A DNA stretch of 64,000 nucleotides, taken from Candidatus Thorarchaeota archaeon (GTDB lineage Archaea; Asgardarchaeota; Thorarchaeia; Thorarchaeales; Thorarchaeaceae). The notes beneath the pieces were generated by a model. That model made no database searches. It had not been told where the DNA came from and worked only from the letters and a program-made list of their open reading frames with translations. Of the stretch, positions 28,146-37,500 are shown in pieces. Position numbers and translations under genes: made by a program. The stretch is from the NCBI GenBank assembly GCA_008080745.1, contig SHMX01000004.1:124001-188000 (forward strand). Reading direction: 5' to 3'. The first letter of the stretch is position 1; each line of letters begins with the position of its first letter.

Positions 28146-28842
28146 TACTATCCAAGTTCTAGATCTTCCACATCTAACAGGTCTGATTCACATATGGGGT
28201 CCAGCTGGGTCGGGAAAAACCATGCTCGCTACTGCCCTCGCTGCTTATGCTTCTACAAAGGGTGCAGTAGAATGGATCTGCACTGATGGTAAGAAGGGAT
28301 TTCTTCCAATTTTGAAACGCAATGTGGAAAACTTGGGGGGTTCCATTGATATAATTACTCTTCAATTTCCTCAGACACATAGAGAGAGCTATCAAGCCAT
28401 TATGTCTCTTGTAGACGATATCTCCCCACTAACACGATGTATTGTAGTTGATTCTTTAACACGTGTTCTTGATATGGGCCGTGATGACGAACAGCTTTGG
28501 GGACGAGAGCTTATTGAGGATGTTTTACCTACTTTAGCTAGTCTGAGTCTGGCTAGAGGACTTCAGGTTGTTCTAACAAGTGAAATGAGAGAATTATCTG
28601 ATAAGGGCCTTACTCCCGTATACCACAAGGAGATTAGAAGATGGACTGATTTTGAAGTAGCGGTTTCAAAGTCAATTAATCGTGGAGGTTCAGATATATT
28701 TCTTGAGCATGAAAAATTGTATAGTTATACCCCCATCGGCTCAATTTTTCTGGACAACGAAGGAAGAGTAAGAATACAAAATCCAGATATTGAAACAGAA
28801 AAGAGAGGTGTTCAACAGGATGTTTGGCAAGGGACTGTTTAA
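28129..28842 (+). CDS. RecA-fold ATPase (RadB/KaiC-like)
   Basis: RecA-superfamily core: Walker A IWGPAGSGKTMLA near the N-terminus and Walker B CIVVDSLTRVL, with LQVVLTSEMREL in the position of the next core strand. No helix-hairpin-helix and no recognisable full L2 motif, so it is closer to RadB/KaiC-like paralogues than to RadA. The start is uncertain: ATG at 28129 (within the end of the previous gene), 28111 or 28066. This is the second RecA-fold protein of the cluster. Confidence 0.7.
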   Translation: MKKLNDTIQVLDLPHLTGLIHIWGPAGSGKTMLATALAAYASTKGAVEWICTDGKKGFLPILKRNVENLGGSIDIITLQFPQTHRESYQAIMSLVDDISPLTRCIVVDSLTRVLDMGRDDEQLWGRELIEDVLPTLASLSLARGLQVVLTSEMRELSDKGLTPVYHKEIRRWTDFEVAVSKSINRGGSDIFLEHEKLYSYTPIGSIFLDNEGRVRIQNPDIETEKRGVQQDVWQGTV

Positions 28843-29785
28843 ATTAATTGGACTCGGAATAGCTATTGCAATTTCATTGTTAGTTGGATCCAATATTCTA
28901 AATTCAATCATTGTCATAGTAGGCGAAGCAAGAAATGGTAATCTCGTACCTTTGATTTCGATATATGTAGTCACAATGATAGTTGTTTTGATTCCTCGAA
29001 TGTTATCCATCCAATCTATAGCTGATAAAATAATCCGAATTTGTGCATATGCGGTCATTGGATATACCAGCGTTCTATCCTTTTTTGTTGGTCTTTCATT
29101 TGGATTTGTACTTTCTTTGACCTTCTTCATCCTAACTGTACTAATCTATTCATTCGTACACGACCCCTCTGAGATTCTTGCACTATTAGAAACAAAACAA
29201 TACACACAACAATTAGGTCGAATATCTAATTGGTCTCGATCAAACAGTCATTTTGAGTCAAAAATCTCTGAGAAGCTTCTTCAGCGACACTCGGTCTTTA
29301 TTATATCCCATAAAGACCGAATGAATACTGTTGAATTGATCAGAAGGCGTCCCTTTCTTCCGATTACCTTACTCCATCTCGTCGATTGTGATGTTATATT
29401 GATAAATAAAGAAGTAGATGGAAATAACCAAATCCCAAGAATACTTTCACTATTAAAAGAGAATAAGATAGATTCTATTATAATTGCACCAAACCTCCTT
29501 TCAGAAGCCGTTTTACTAATGCCAATACTTGATGAAAGGAATGGACTCTCTATGTCTGATTATAGAATAGTTAGCTCTTCTAACGCTATTGATAATTTAC
29601 TTGAAATTTGGCCAGAAAGAATGATTGTTATCGGACATTCTGATGGACTGAGAGTCATTCTACCACAAACTGAGGTTTTAGGAATCGAGTCAATGTCGAT
29701 TAAAGAAGGGTATGAAAGTGATGTATTATTATTACATGAATATTCCTCTTTAAGGGAGGTGTCTCCAAATGCGCATATCGCTTAG
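28820..29785 (+). CDS. Membrane protein with soluble C-terminal domain, unrecognised
   Basis: Start at ATG 28820 (GAGAGGTG nine bases upstream); a TTG at 28790 is less likely. About four helices in the first ~120 residues, starting LIGLGIAIAISLLVGSNIL, then ~200 soluble residues with alternating strands and helices. No motif recognised. It overlaps the genes on both sides (ends within the next RecA-like gene). Confidence 0.65.
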   Translation: MFGKGLFKLIGLGIAIAISLLVGSNILNSIIVIVGEARNGNLVPLISIYVVTMIVVLIPRMLSIQSIADKIIRICAYAVIGYTSVLSFFVGLSFGFVLSLTFFILTVLIYSFVHDPSEILALLETKQYTQQLGRISNWSRSNSHFESKISEKLLQRHSVFIISHKDRMNTVELIRRRPFLPITLLHLVDCDVILINKEVDGNNQIPRILSLLKENKIDSIIIAPNLLSEAVLLMPILDERNGLSMSDYRIVSSSNAIDNLLEIWPERMIVIGHSDGLRVILPQTEVLGIESMSIKEGYESDVLLLHEYSSLREVSPNAHIA

Positions 29786-30488
29786 TGCTATTGACATTGA
29801 AAGTATTCCCTCATCTATTACTCGTCTCAGGCCTTATGTTCTTGATCGGGCGTTGGGCCAACTATTACTTCCTGAACAGATAAGCTTGCTATATGGTGTA
29901 GATAAATCTCCTCTAACTCGTTTAGCACATAATGTTGCAATAAATGTAGCAATGAACGGGAACAATGCTATCTTTTTGGATTCAGGTAATAATTATAATT
30001 CTCATCTTGTAAATAGTCAAATACCCTCAAAACGGGAACGCACAGAAATTCTCGAACATATAATTATTGCAAAGATTTTTTCTTTGTCTGATCTCATCAA
30101 TATATCCAATGAAATAAATGAGATTCAAAATCTGTCCTTCATAGTCCTAGATAGTCTTAGTGGGGTACTAAATCTTAGTGGTGCGCCAGGCAGTATCGAG
30201 AGACAAAGACTTCTGTTCAAAACTCTTCAAGTTATCCGAAGACTAGTAAATACTACCAATGCTCATTTTCTTGTTACGAGTTACTCAACAAATGATTGGA
30301 AGACGGGTGATACACGACCTGTTGGTGGTAACGTTCTAGCACATAATTTGGATTCGATTATCCATGTTGAAATGATTGATTCGAAAAAGGGAATTCTACA
30401 ATTCAATATTGAACGAAGTTCAATTCCAATAACCCAAGAAGTATTTGCATTTAGAATGACGAAAACCGGATTCAAGACATTATCATGA
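29769..30488 (+). CDS. RadB/RadA-like protein with a lost P-loop
   Basis: 239 residues. The overall order matches RadA/RadB: ISLLYGVDKSPLTRLAHNVA at the P-loop position, FIVLDSLSGVLN as Walker B, AHFLVTSYSTND, and TRPVGGNVLAHNLDSII matching the L2-side 'RPxGGxxLAH' signature. The P-loop GVDKSPLT lacks the Gly-Lys-Ser/Thr needed to hold ATP, so it probably has a structural or regulatory role, like the non-catalytic recombinase paralogues. GGAGGTG precedes the ATG. Confidence 0.7.
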   Translation: MRISLSAIDIESIPSSITRLRPYVLDRALGQLLLPEQISLLYGVDKSPLTRLAHNVAINVAMNGNNAIFLDSGNNYNSHLVNSQIPSKRERTEILEHIIIAKIFSLSDLINISNEINEIQNLSFIVLDSLSGVLNLSGAPGSIERQRLLFKTLQVIRRLVNTTNAHFLVTSYSTNDWKTGDTRPVGGNVLAHNLDSIIHVEMIDSKKGILQFNIERSSIPITQEVFAFRMTKTGFKTLS

Positions 30489-30498
30489 GGATGACACT

Positions 30499-31488
30499 AT
30501 GGGTGTAAAAGGTTGGAACTTTATTCCTTGGCGATGGGTTGAAACTGATGAGATATTTCCAGGATCCATTGCTATAGATATGCCAAATTACCTTACTCGT
30601 CGACTAACTGTTATCAAAAATTCTCGGTCTAGAAATGGAAGGATTCCTCTTCAGCACGTGAGTATGATTCTGGGAATTATTCGGTCAGCAATGAAACAGA
30701 AGGTTCTACCCTTGCTACTATTTGATGGCCCTCCTGAATCTTTGAAAAGAAAACCCAATCCTTCATTGTTAATTAACGCTCATAGTCTCTATCAGAAATT
30801 CAAGGAAAATGAGGACGCATTTGATGACTCGATATCGGGATCTCTGTATAATAGTCCTGCTCTCCGTATGTACTTCGCCATGGAGCACATCCAGGATATA
30901 GCTTCTTATTGTGGTGTTCCTGTGATACGCTGTCCAAGTGAAGCAGAACTATATGGTTCACTTCTCTGTAACCGAGGTATTGTAAAAACTGTAGTTTCAA
31001 ATGATGTAGATGCACTACTATTTGGAAGCCCTCATGTGACCAAACAAATTCAATTCTCTAAAGGTCTGATATGTAGGACAACCTTGAGTGATATAACTGA
31101 ATCAATTGGTCTGTCTGTTAGCCAATTACGAGATCTTGCCATTCTGTGTGGTTGCGATTTTTATCCAGAGGGATTGAAAGGTATTGGTCCTAGAAAAGGA
31201 GCTGTTCTGCTAAAACGTTACAATGATTTACCTAGTCTTTTAGACTCAAAAGGAATCTATGGGATACAACGAGAGGAGATGTTAGAAGCTCGAGATGTGT
31301 TTGAAGAAATACAATATCTATCACTGAAAGGGGTAAACACCTCTCTTCGCCCACCTCTCATCACACGTCTTGAGAGAATTCTATTTCCTGTCCTTGGTGA
31401 AGAACGAGCAAAACAATGGGCGACAGAAATGCTATCTCTCTGGAAGCATTTTCGAACTGAACAGGCAACATTGGATCAATGGATATAA
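30499..31488 (+). CDS. fen: FEN1/XPG-family flap endonuclease
   Basis: 329 residues, close to the normal archaeal FEN1 length. N-terminal MGVKG, acidic active-site regions IAIDMPNYL, LLFDGPPESLKRK, PSEAELYGS and VVSNDVDALLFG, and the DNA-binding LCGCDFYPEGLKGIGPRKG helix-hairpin-helix. It ends QATLDQWI, which fits an archaeal PCNA-interacting (PIP) box. It should cleave 5' flaps during Okazaki-fragment maturation and repair. GAGG precedes the ATG. It is the last gene of the 15-gene cluster; the next gene is convergent. Confidence 0.9.
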   Translation: MGVKGWNFIPWRWVETDEIFPGSIAIDMPNYLTRRLTVIKNSRSRNGRIPLQHVSMILGIIRSAMKQKVLPLLLFDGPPESLKRKPNPSLLINAHSLYQKFKENEDAFDDSISGSLYNSPALRMYFAMEHIQDIASYCGVPVIRCPSEAELYGSLLCNRGIVKTVVSNDVDALLFGSPHVTKQIQFSKGLICRTTLSDITESIGLSVSQLRDLAILCGCDFYPEGLKGIGPRKGAVLLKRYNDLPSLLDSKGIYGIQREEMLEARDVFEEIQYLSLKGVNTSLRPPLITRLERILFPVLGEERAKQWATEMLSLWKHFRTEQATLDQWI

Positions 31489-31493
31489 CAAAC

Positions 31494-33551
31494 TTAGATC
31501 CATGGGTCAATGAAACTCTTTGTTGATTCATCGTAGAGTCGTTCAAGTACCGTGAAATAATAGGTCCATTGTCTATCTACTCTTGCTATCATATATTCAA
31601 AATTATCTCTCTCTAATAAATCTGCAATCTGACCTATTATTATCCCTCCACTTCCTCTAGGTGTTCTTATAGTCGCACAGAGATCAGTATGTTGTTGATT
31701 ATAGAATCCTTTACAGTAATTGGAGAGTGCAATAATTCTTTCAAATGCGGTTTGCAACTTTTTGTTTTCGGTGTGTTTTGCTACTAGTAAATAACCCTCT
31801 GGAAGTCCACAGTAATCAATAATCGGATGATGTACAACGGTTATAATATCATTTTTCACCAATTCGGAAATAACATAATCAGAAGTCCTTCTTGGAATAC
31901 CTAATGAATCCAATAACCATTTCATTTGGTTCCAGTATTCATGAGTTCCCCATAAGGCACTCATAACGTCAACTTCTCGTTGTGTTGGTGAGTATTGTGT
32001 TGCGCTCATTTTTGGTTCACGATAAATCCAACCATCTGATCCTCTTGTGTCGTGGGTATCTGGATATCGCCATCTTCTGAGATGTGCATCATATAGGTCT
32101 AATCGTAGAGAAAAGAATGTTGAATCTCCTACTACCTGAAGTAATTGTTCTTTTTTATCTGGGCCTTGTGAGGATTTTGGTTCGATATATATTGTTGCAA
32201 TTTGAAAATCACTATCTGAGAGATGAATCTTTTCAACTAATCCTTTAGATTTTAGTAAAGGTCTCTTTTTCCTCCCTACTGCAATCCTGAATTGCATTCC
32301 CAATGCATGTAGCCCAATCAAAGTTGTTGTATTGAGAAACTTTTCAATTTGTGCAAGTCTATTGAAGGAAATTCTTTTTGAAATTCCCAATATCTGTGCT
32401 GTTTCATCGGCTGTGATTTTTTTTGGTTCGCTAAAGGGGGATAGATATCTGCATACCTCTCTTACAATGGGATTATTCATAAAATTCACATGCTCTCTAA
32501 AAGAGCCAATTAAACCTCCGTGTTCTTCCGCTGATACGTCATCAGCTCGGATACCCACTGCCATCCATTGGGAATGAATATTTTGAGAGTATAAGATGTC
32601 TTTTAGGCTGTTTTTGAAGGAATCTAAAGTTGCTGGTTGTTTAGGCAAATATGCAGAAAGTAATTTCAACTGTTCTTCAGTTGGTTGTTTGTTTTCTATT
32701 ATATCCGATAGGTTTTCAATTATTGTGGATGTGCTTGAAATTTCGGGTGTCTTTTCAAGCATCCTTTCGAGTTCCTCTCTGAATTTTGAACTCTCTCTCA
32801 TTTTTTTATGAAGTTTCTTGGTTTCCTCAATATCGGGAATCTGTTTTGGCAGCACCTCCAGTAGTTTCTCATTAGCTGAATGATTCTCTAAAAATGAAAG
32901 TTGGCTTCGGAGATTTAGAATGACTGGATCGGATTGAGAAATCACTCCAATTTTGGATATGAATTTTTTGATAATTTTTCTCGTTTCGCCTACAGTAGTA
33001 TCAATTGTCAAGTTGTTTTCGATTTTTCTGAGCATGTCTTCCTTAATCTCATCAATCCAATATCTCCATAACACCACAAGCCACTCAATCGTATCATTTG
33101 CTATTTTCGTGTGATTTCCGATTGATAATAATGCCGCTGATAGAGAATCTAGTCCTGAAACCTGTAAACCTAGTTCTTCTAGTGATGGATAATTCTTTGA
33201 AGATATTCTGCCAAAAGCATAGGCAATTGATTTCTTGTAATCAATATCTTCGGGAAGCATAGATTGTAACCACTCTAAAATCGTCTTCCCTGTTCTTTGG
33301 AACTTGAAGTGACCAAGCATTTCATATAGTGCATTTATCCCTAGACTAGTATCGTATTCAGTAAATGGGATTTCACATCCATCAACCCCTTGTAAATTAT
33401 ATTCTGATTCGAATTCTTTAGGATTGATTTTCTCCGTAGGCTTTCCATATTTATCTTCAATTAGACGCTTGAGGATTTGGGTATCGTCGATGAATCTCCC
33501 TTTTTGGAGCCAATTTATGGAGATCTGTGCTCGGGGACTCAAATATTTCAA
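31494..33551 (-). CDS. Large unrecognised protein, possibly with winged helices
   Basis: 685 residues, soluble and helix-rich. The region ITADETAQILGISKRIS looks like a helix-turn-helix, and a second winged-helix-like stretch is EYWNQMKWLLDSLGIPRRTS. The middle ~100 residues are coiled-coil-prone (KLHKKMRESSKFREELERML). No enzyme motif. Its stop is five bases from the convergent fen stop. A similarly sized, equally unrecognised minus-strand gene lies on the far side of the giant surface protein; whether the two are related needs a profile comparison. Confidence 0.6.
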   Translation of the reverse strand: MKYLSPRAQISINWLQKGRFIDDTQILKRLIEDKYGKPTEKINPKEFESEYNLQGVDGCEIPFTEYDTSLGINALYEMLGHFKFQRTGKTILEWLQSMLPEDIDYKKSIAYAFGRISSKNYPSLEELGLQVSGLDSLSAALLSIGNHTKIANDTIEWLVVLWRYWIDEIKEDMLRKIENNLTIDTTVGETRKIIKKFISKIGVISQSDPVILNLRSQLSFLENHSANEKLLEVLPKQIPDIEETKKLHKKMRESSKFREELERMLEKTPEISSTSTIIENLSDIIENKQPTEEQLKLLSAYLPKQPATLDSFKNSLKDILYSQNIHSQWMAVGIRADDVSAEEHGGLIGSFREHVNFMNNPIVREVCRYLSPFSEPKKITADETAQILGISKRISFNRLAQIEKFLNTTTLIGLHALGMQFRIAVGRKKRPLLKSKGLVEKIHLSDSDFQIATIYIEPKSSQGPDKKEQLLQVVGDSTFFSLRLDLYDAHLRRWRYPDTHDTRGSDGWIYREPKMSATQYSPTQREVDVMSALWGTHEYWNQMKWLLDSLGIPRRTSDYVISELVKNDIITVVHHPIIDYCGLPEGYLLVAKHTENKKLQTAFERIIALSNYCKGFYNQQHTDLCATIRTPRGSGGIIIGQIADLLERDNFEYMIARVDRQWTYYFTVLERLYDESTKSFIDPWI

Positions 33552-33830
33552 CTCGTTTTCCTAATACAAACCCTTTCAAAAGGTGAAATTTCAGCAATGA
33601 TACTGCCTAAAAAATGATTTGGATTCTAAATGAATACTAATGGGCTCTAATAATGCTTATTATCTGTTGTGTGATATTCTTATATTCCTATTTCAAAATT
33701 TTGGCTACTATATATCCTATCTTGTTTATTGGATAATTCCAAAACCCTTGGTACCAATCTCATATTCGAGTGATATCGAACGATGGCACTCAGATTCGAA
33801 GATGTATGAGAATAACGAGGATGAACAAGT

Positions 33831-34427
33831 GTGCAAATGGATATAGTGGTTCTAGTCACATCATCTTTTGTATTTGCTTTTCAGATCACACCCTTAGTTG
33901 TTATTGTAGCAACCGCTATTCGTAGCATAGTGCTTCTAACAGGTAGACGAAGAGCATTTGTGACTTGGACAAGAAATTCACTACTATCAGCAATATCTAT
34001 AATTTTTGCACCTGGTATGATGATTAACACCGGAGTCAGGTATGGAATTTGTTCCCTTTTTGGGATTGACATGGATGGTATCGGTGCTAATAGCACCTAT
34101 GCTGAACTCAATCTATTCCTTCGTGTTGAACGTCCTCCACGGGTATGGGTTTTGGTGACAGCTCTCTTCCTGAGTACTGTCCTCTCTGTATTCATTGGAT
34201 TTGTGTTGATTGTGCTTCCTATGGTAATAATCATAGGAGCGCCGCTTGTCTTGGTCTGTTGGTATGTTGCTGTTTGCGTATTATTCAACACCTCCATTCG
34301 TGGTGGAGACGTTACGCTTCTTGGAGCTGCATTGAAGGGTCATCCTGGCAAAGGTATTCTTGAGTTAGTCGTTACACTATCAATAATCGTTTTTCTCTAC
34401 ATTGCTTTGAGTGGGGTGTTGTTGTGA
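33831..34427 (+). CDS. Unrecognised multi-pass membrane protein
   Basis: 198 residues, about four or five hydrophobic helices (for example FVFAFQITPLVVIVATAI and VFIGFVLIVLPMVIIIGAPL). GTG at 33831 has GAGG ten bases upstream; ATG at 33837 is an alternative. No motif recognised. It precedes the giant surface protein by 150 bp on the same strand and could help its export or assembly, which is inference from position only. Confidence 0.65.
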   Translation: MQMDIVVLVTSSFVFAFQITPLVVIVATAIRSIVLLTGRRRAFVTWTRNSLLSAISIIFAPGMMINTGVRYGICSLFGIDMDGIGANSTYAELNLFLRVERPPRVWVLVTALFLSTVLSVFIGFVLIVLPMVIIIGAPLVLVCWYVAVCVLFNTSIRGGDVTLLGAALKGHPGKGILELVVTLSIIVFLYIALSGVLL

Positions 34428-34577
34428 AAATAATATCAAGTCCCGGATTCATAGGTCCCATCTTTTTCAATAAAAGGAGTCCCCGTTCTCTACAAAACAC
34501 ACACCAGTCTGACTCTGAATCAAATCACTATCCGGGACACCATTTTCTATGCTTGTATAATGTTTGGAGGTATTCTG

Positions 34578-37500
34578 TTGAAAACTAGGATGTTGACAGT
34601 TCTAATCATAGCGATATTTATCATTCCACTTGTGTCTGATACTGGAAACCATCTTCCTTATGAAAATAAATCCAAATCTATGGTAGAGAGTCCCATTCAA
34701 CAGTCAATATCTTCATCGGATCCTGGAGTTACTAGCGAACCAAGGGTCTATTCTATTATCGAATTACCCGATGCAGAAATCACCTCTTCTGCATGGGAAT
34801 GGTCCTTTTTGTTGAATGAATCTGGTCTGGTTACAAATGTGTTTACTGTAAATGAGATCTTAAGCAATTCAGCCTTACTTGATAATTCCGAGGTCATCCT
34901 ATTAGACAGCAGTCTTGGTTCCTATAATTCAACTGTGGTGTCAGATAGTTTGCTTGATATCCTGATTTTTCGAGACGCTCCTCTGTTTCTATTGGGACAA
35001 GCTGCTTGGTTGCTTTATCGTTTGCGAGGATCGAGTCCACCCTCTTCGACCGCTCTTTCTACCTCTATTCTCCTTTCTACAACAGATTATGAAGGAGCGG
35101 TCTTTCTAGATTATCCCTACAGTTTGGTGATTGGGAGTGAGTTGACCACTGAAAATATGGATATCCCGATTGATACAATTCAGACCGAACATTCTCGGAT
35201 TGTCAATCTATTAGATCGTGAGAATGCAGGTCAACTCTCCCCACTCCGATATGATTCGTGGCCATTGGATGCTTTTCTTTTTGCACCATCCATACCCAAT
35301 TTACTTACGAATACTGGAAAGAAGCTGCTTGTGAATGTACTTGCATATTCTTCTGCTCTTAGTGAGAGTTCAACTACTCGCGTTTTGCAGGAGCATCAAG
35401 TTACAGAATCCTCTCCTTTTTTGGGCGGATTCGAATACTACCATGAACAAAAAATTGCATCTACATATCATGCAGTTAAAGCAATCAAAAATCTAAATAA
35501 CAACTCAGCTTGGGAGTCATGGGTACTGAATTCTAACTCATCGATACTCGATCTTCTTAACCGGTTATATGTTCAAGATAATTCGGAAGCTGGGTTCTTA
35601 TCATCACAATCAAGCTCGTCCTATACTGTCAAGAATACTGCTCAAGGTCTCTGGCTTGTTAGTGTGTTAGGCCTTACTGATTTTTTCAATGTTTCTGCCC
35701 TTTCAGAATATATCGCAAATCACCAAGAGGTTGAAGGCGGTTTTGAAAATGATATCATTGTGACATCAGTTGTACTGTCGTCTCTGTCAGAAAGTGGTGA
35801 ATTATCAAAGATTAGTATCATTGATGCAGAATATTGGATGCGGTCCTGTGTTATTGATGGCAGTAAAACAACCAACTCAAAATTATGGGGTGGAATTGGC
35901 AGAAATCCAACAGATTTGAACCCATCAACCCAATATGCATATGCCTATCTCACAGGACTTCAAGCTTTGGGCGAATCCCATGATGATCCTTTGAAACTTG
36001 CCGAATGGATTACGAAAAAGGTTGGTAACGCAGATGGTTCATATAATAATACAATTGATTCGGTTGCTGAAATTATTATTGGAACTGCTTGTGCTCTTTC
36101 TTCACTAAATATTATGGGTACTTTGAATGCAGAGAATCGAACTAATGGGTTCAATTGGATTGTAACCAATCAACTTGAGTCTGGTGGATTTGGTATAAGA
36201 GATGCTGATAGTGATATAGTTGCTAAGATAGAAGAATCTTATCTGGTATCTGCTTGCTTAAATCTAATTGGCGAAAGGGATAGTAGCACCTCTGAAAAAC
36301 TTCTGAATTTCGTGAAGATGTGTAAGTCTGAAACAGGTTTTGAAGAAATGCAACGTCTACCCAGCTTGATGTGGAGTTCATGGTTGTCGTCCATTGCAAG
36401 ATATACTCATGGCTGGAACCATTTGAATCAAGAATTGTTTGATTCGTATCTTAGTATTTTCTCTTCATGGAGCATCTATCCCTTTTGGAATAATCTTTCA
36501 ATTCTACTTGCAAACGAATATAGTTTCAATCAATATCGAACAAAAAGTGTTTGGAGTCAGTACTTTGGCGTGACTGCTGCAACCTCATTAGGACTGGAGC
36601 TATCATCCGATATCATTGACACTACTGAGGCTTATCTTATAATTCAACAGGATTCTTCAGGACATTATCGAAACTCAATGAGCCTAGATACCCCCTCAAT
36701 TCAGTTTAGTGTTGCAGCTATTGAAACCCTATATCTAATGGGCTCAATTGACTCAATCCAATATCGAAGTGAATTGGAGACCAAAATATTGGAGGAGTAT
36801 TCCTCAGGTTCTTGGAATATTGAGTCATGGACTCTACGACCTTTTGAAGGTAATCAACCTGTAATTGATTGGTTATCAACCAGAGCTGCATTGAGATTAG
36901 ATATAGTCACATCCACAATGGCCTCTGAAATTGCTTCAGTGATAGAGGCTCGTGTACAATACGAAGACCTATGGGCATTGAGCTGTGATGTTGCGACTCT
37001 TGCTCTCTTGAATAGCTCTGGATTTACCATCGATTTGGATAGTGTGAATTCATCTCGTATATTAGAAGAACTTGATACATCATTAATCATTGAGGGTTGG
37101 TTTAACAACACTCAAGAATGGCAACCTGTATACACAGCATCCGTATTAGAGATGATCTCTATTCTTGGTCTGCGGTTACAAATCTCTGACATTCAGGGAA
37201 CTACGGTTTCAGCTTCATGTTCACCTAACTATCATCTTGGCGATTCCATTGAACTATCAGTATCAATATCCGGGGGTCATATGACACATACGCTTGTAGT
37301 TTATGCTTTCAACACAGCAACATTATTTGATAATGTGCTCTATACTGATTCAGTTCATATTCAAGTACCAGAATCAGCAGATGCACTCGGTGCGGCAAGT
37401 ATCTATATTATGATCTTTGATTGGAATACATCAAGATCTTTTGATATTTGTAATATTGGAATATACGGGATTCTTTCAGGGAATTTATCCGTTCATACAC

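Noticed and set aside
32332-32811. Plus-strand frames inside the 685-residue gene
   Set aside because: Antisense shadows of a long, well-behaved minus-strand reading frame.
33640-33846. 68-residue reading frame upstream of the membrane protein
   Set aside because: No ribosome-binding site and unconvincing composition; it overlaps the better-supported next gene.
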